Shown here: piece after piece, positions 1 through 64,000 of the stretch
Position numbering within the stretch: position 1 is the stretch's first letter
How the letters are laid out: each line of letters begins with the position of its first letter
The notes under the pieces: model-generated
Database searches by the model: none
What the model was told of the DNA's origin: nothing
The model's input: only the letters and a program-made list of their open reading frames with translations
Translations under genes and position numbers: made by a program
Assembly (NCBI RefSeq): GCF_010015445.1
Contig: NC_053120.1
Span: 14,808,097 to 14,872,096 of the forward strand
DNA length: 64,000 bases
Source of the DNA: Perca fluviatilis
Taxonomy: Eukaryota; Chordata; Actinopteri; Perciformes; Percidae
Direction: 5' to 3'

Positions 1-696
1 TAATAAAGGTTATTACTTCGAATCAAGACATGCAACAATGAAACAAGGAGTTCTTTCATTTAAATTATCAAACGAAATCCCAGAGGTGTACACAATTATA
101 GAAATAATTTTATTTTAAGGTGGATTTCCCCTTCAAGAGGTAAGTGACTCAGCTGACTCATGAGCAATATGTTAAATGTGCAGTCCTGAAGCAGATTTTA
201 ATAGTTATATACAGTATAGGCTGATTCTATACATGGTTTGTGTGTATGACACCTGCAGTTTCTCATAATATAAAAGGTTATGTAATTGAGTTATGTTTTG
301 CAACTTCAGCATTTATTTCATGCATGCATGTACTGTCGTCTAACATGGTTACCGTAAGTAGCATTTTACGAATGGAACACTACAATTATGCAGGATAAAG
401 TCAAGTAATCATGCCAGTCTTCACCAGTCTACTGTGCACCACAGTCTGATCTGTTGGTTGCTGAGCAGCTCCACTGAAGCTGTTGGGGGCAAACAGTAGT
501 CTTTCACTTTGCCCACACAAATCAAGTCGACAGCTTCTCGAATCTTTGGGCTTGCTTTATACACAACTTGAGAACCATGAGGGGAAAACACTGTTTCCAC
601 AACCCGTTTTCACTCCGAACTTGTAAAATACGGGTGTATCGGGAAGTGGCTGTCAGCGTCAGATACGACGCAATATGCACGCTTCAGCTAACCCTT

Positions 697-808
697 CCTA
701 CACCCAACTGTCCTGTTCTTCTTTTCCTAAACCCAACCGTCCCGTTCTTCTTTTCCTAAACCCAACCGTCCCGTTCTTCTTTTCCTAAACCCAACCGTCC
801 TGTTCTTG
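697..808. repeat. 29-bp tandem repeat, 4 copies
   Basis: Units start at 697, 726, 755 and 784, built on CCTAAACCCAACCGTCCCGT plus a TCTTCTTTT tail. The middle two are identical; the outer two carry a few substitutions and the last is truncated. Confidence 0.9.
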
Positions 809-839
809 TCCCGTGTGTCAAGGAAACGTAAGCCCACCC

Positions 840-1215
840 ACAACCTTTTCTTTAAAGACTTATAAAACTAACTTTCTGTCATATTTGCTGAAACTGACCC
901 TATGTTCCAGAAGAACTACATGAAGCAGGTAATTACAAAAATAAAGCTGGCTCCTCTGGCACCACCTACAGCCTGTAGTGAGATTTGCAAAGATCCACAG
1001 CTCCCTGTTCAGATGCACCAATCAGGGCCAGGGGTGGGTGACTAACTCTGTGTCAATCACTGCTCATACACACACATTCATTCTCTCTTGTGGGGGAGGG
1101 GCTTAGGAGACAGTTTTGGGCTTAAGCAGAAAGGGGGGAGGGACTGAGAAGTTGCTGATGTTAAAAATGTTTGGCCAAGTCCTGGAACTTCGCAATCCTA
1201 CAGCACCTTTAACCT
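840..1215. repeat. Possible degenerate dispersed repeat
   Basis: Contains stretches (for example around 960-1060 and 1180-1210, CCTACAGCACCTTTAA) that resemble dispersed fish repeats. Ends and family cannot be fixed by eye. Confidence 0.25.
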
Positions 1216-2271
1216 AACTGCGTCAAAAGTGACGCCAATAGTCCCGACCAAGCCCGTTTAGATAAAGCACGTCTAGAAATGACGCTAAAGGAGACTTTTA
1301 GCTTCAATAACAACGCCAAAGGCACCTGACAAAATGTTTCCACGAGCGCTATGCTTGTTGTCACGCAAGTGACCCACTTCACAGGGGTCCTTAAAAGAGG
1401 GTGATGATGCAAGACCCACTTTAATCTATATTGCTACGTTGCAAATTCCCTAAAATTTTTGTATTTAATCGAGCTTTCCCAAAACCACATACCTCACAGT
1501 GAACCAGAGTAGTTGCTTGCTTTGCCCAGCTGGTAAACTGGTAAAGAGATTTTATCAATACTGATGTGCTGAATTTCCTATAAAAGTTTTCACTCACTGT
1601 ACTCATTCCTGTGGAAATTAATATTTTTTATACTAACAATGGATTATCAAATTATTATGTTTCACGTGAAAGGTGAGAATTAGGCTACCAACCAACTCTG
1701 CAGTTCCAAGTCTAAGGATAATTTTTGTTTCATTCAGCTCAGTGTCAGTTGAGCTCATGGTTTTAATGGCCTGAAACATTATTTTGGCCTAAAACTGTTA
1801 AAACCTGCCCAGCAGTAAACAGCAGACAGACAAAGTTTGCAGCTAGCTGGTGAACATTGTGGAGCATTTAGCCAGATATTCCCCTTATGAGTTGGTGGAG
1901 ATCAACACGGGACTAAAAAGAGAGTGAATATTGAGCTTACATTTGTCAGGTAGCGTTCATATGTAGTGTTATAATTTGTAGGTTGTTCGTCAGCCCTCAA
2001 GTGGCCAAAAAATCTATTAGGCTAGTCTCAACTACCTTTTATTTTGGAAGCCCTCTCAAGGACCCTGATGGTCCCCAGGATCCCACTTTGGGAGCCACTG
2101 CTGAAGGCTACGGCTGCTACAATTACTGAACTAATAATGCAGTCTCATAGGGAAACACGTTTTCTTATCAGAAGCATGAATCACAGGGCTCAGGTCTGCT
2201 GTGTTACTCATTTTAAGTGGAAGAGAGATGCTTGCAGGCACAAGCAGTAGCAAGGTGCTCATCTGACGCGC

Positions 2272-2279
2272 TGACGTCA
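2272..2279. promoter_or_regulatory. Consensus CRE (CREB/ATF site)
   Basis: Exact TGACGTCA palindrome about 290 bp upstream of the dennd1b ATG. The full palindrome is the canonical CREB/ATF binding site; occupancy is inferred only. Confidence 0.5.
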
Positions 2280-2414
2280 CCAAATCTTTGACAGCACTTC
2301 CTGGAGTGGTGTTTGTTGTGGGAAATAAACGCCGTGGTGCTGAACTGGGGGGGTTCAGGCTACATTAAACGGCAGAAGGACGGCACAAACTACTACACTA
2401 ACCCACCTCCAAGC

Positions 2415-2450
2415 ATGCGGTCGCGGCAGCTTTCGACCGGTATCAGATAA
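2415..2450 (+). other. Upstream ORF of 11 codons plus stop
   Basis: ATG followed by 10 further sense codons and TAA, within the presumed 5' leader. The predicted peptide is MRSRQLSTGIR. It matters only if transcription starts upstream of it. Confidence 0.35.
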
Positions 2451-2554
2451 GGCAGAAGAAGTGACGGTTTAGACTGAGGAAGGACGAGGTGGACATATTC
2501 TCGGACAGCCAAGCAGAGCCAGAGCAGAGCCGCCGACAGCACGGAGTTGTCGCG

Positions 2555-2563
2555 ATGTGGTAG
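2555..2563 (+). other. Minimal upstream ORF (Met-Trp-stop)
   Basis: ATG TGG TAG ends 7 nt before the dennd1b ATG. Its -3 base is G and its +4 base is T, so its context is weaker than the main start (ACC ATG G). Confidence 0.45.
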
Positions 2564-2570
2564 CTAAACC

Positions 2571-63098
<60,528 letters not shown>

Positions 63099-64000
63099 GT
63101 GAGTCCATTCCTTCCTAGTCATTCTCTCAGCTGTAGTCAGTTACCAGCTCTGGCCTGCTCTATAAAATAGTTAGAAAATAGTTAAAATACTGCACTTGAA
63201 AGATGAGTTTCCTAAACATTTAATTTCAAGTTGAGGGGAAGCTTTCAGTCATGAAATGTTAAGCTCTGTGTTTTTGTGAGAGTCACGGTTGCTATTTTTG
63301 GCTTCAGATCTAATTCAGATACCGATTTGCCCTCTTAAAAAAGTATGCAGCTCAAATGTTGGGACCTTTTCGTAGATTGGACATGATTCTCTTCATTAAT
63401 AATCCAGCAGGATATCAAACTCTAATTAGTATGATGAGAATATTTATCTGACATGGCTACGCTACTTGTACAGAGAGAGTTGAACTGATCGGTCTGCCCC
63501 TCCCTCGTTGCCTTGGCATCCTGCAGTCAGACAGCAGCACTATCACCACACTCTGACAAGCTGTGAAATCCACACTAAAGCTGGATTATACTTGACTGTT
63601 TGTCTTATAACTGCAACATATTAATGGCCAAAAAAAGCCTTAAATTATCCGTTATTACATGTCTTAACTCTCGCACATAATTTAAAGTCCCTTCTGTCTG
63701 TCTGTATGAGGGAGGAAATCTCTCTGTGTCTTTCTTCCCCTCTTCCTCCCTCTGTTCCTCATTCCAACCTCCCCCCCCCCCGTTATCTATGCGGCTGATG
63801 AGGCAGAGCCAAATGTTTATGACAGATGAAATGGGAGATGGAAGTGATGTCATCCAAGTCCTATCTGTAGTGTAGCTGGTCCTGCCTTGCTATCTACAAG
63901 GCTGCACAACACTGAACAGCCGAAGGGGCCTGTGAGTGGTGATGGGTGCTGCAGGGAACGGCTCCCATAGGAGCTATAATCAGAAAAAGCTGTAAAAAAA
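63099..64000. other. dennd1b: dennd1b intron 10, 5' part
   Basis: Follows the donor GTGAGT of exon 10 to the window end. No further exon was found, and no peptide resembling the next conserved DENND1 segment is visible. Confidence 0.65.

Larger units (their letters stand above)
1..2263. other. Upstream non-coding sequence
   Basis: No exon or RNA gene is recognised. It holds a 29-bp tandem array (697-808) and repeat-like sequence around 840-1210. Short ORFs here are low-complexity or unsupported. No neighbouring gene end or polyadenylated last exon could be identified. Confidence 0.5.
2264..2570 (+). promoter_or_regulatory. dennd1b: Probable dennd1b promoter and 5'UTR
   Basis: CpG-containing stretch directly before the start codon. 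A perfect palindromic CRE (TGACGTCA) lies at 2272-2279, followed by an ETS-like CTTCCTGGA near 2298. No convincing TATA box is seen, which fits a housekeeping-type promoter. The transcription start is not visible from sequence alone. Two short upstream ORFs lie at 2415-2450 and 2555-2563. Confidence 0.5.

Overview
The window is vertebrate nuclear DNA, almost certainly from a ray-finned fish. The signs are spliced exons with GT-AG junctions in large introns, very many long (CA/GT)n and (CT/GA)n microsatellites, and a dense load of short hAT-like DNA transposon remnants of types common in percomorph teleosts. The exact species cannot be read from the sequence. Nothing suggests bacterial, viral or plasmid DNA.

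One protein-coding gene can be supported: the 5' part of dennd1b (DENN domain-containing protein 1B, connecdenn 2) on the + strand. Ten coding exons were placed by hand: 2571-2587, 3199-3263, 25637-25680, 48632-48681, 49787-49906, 55159-55228, 57021-57101, 58424-58483 (probably optional), 61514-61567 and 62988-63098. Reading phase is kept across every junction. They encode 224 residues with the optional exon, or 204 without it. This covers the N-terminal (u)DENN module and the start of the central DENN module; the rest of the gene lies beyond the right edge. DENND1 proteins are exchange factors for Rab35 on clathrin-dependent endocytic membranes.

Layout: 1-2260 is upstream sequence with old repeats and a 29-bp tandem array. 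2264-2570 is a promoter/5'UTR-like stretch with a perfect CRE and two small upstream ORFs. Exons 1-2 lie close together. Two introns of about 22 kb follow, separated by a 44-nt exon, and they hold most of the microsatellites and mobile elements. Exons 4-10 are spread over 48.6-63.1 kb.

The accessory content includes a three-layer nest of hAT-like elements at 26677-30105 (the middle layer has a perfect 8-bp target duplication and the core holds a piggyBac-like protein fragment). It also includes a 1.6-kb hAT-like element at 40536-42159 with subterminal motif clusters and an internal higher-order tandem repeat, two copies of one MITE family with perfect 8-bp duplications, and a mariner-like element carrying a nested insertion at 61943-62771. 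No tRNA, rRNA, CRISPR array or second gene could be supported. The most interesting functional hypothesis is that long complementary GT/CA arrays next to exons 4 and 5 affect splicing of dennd1b.
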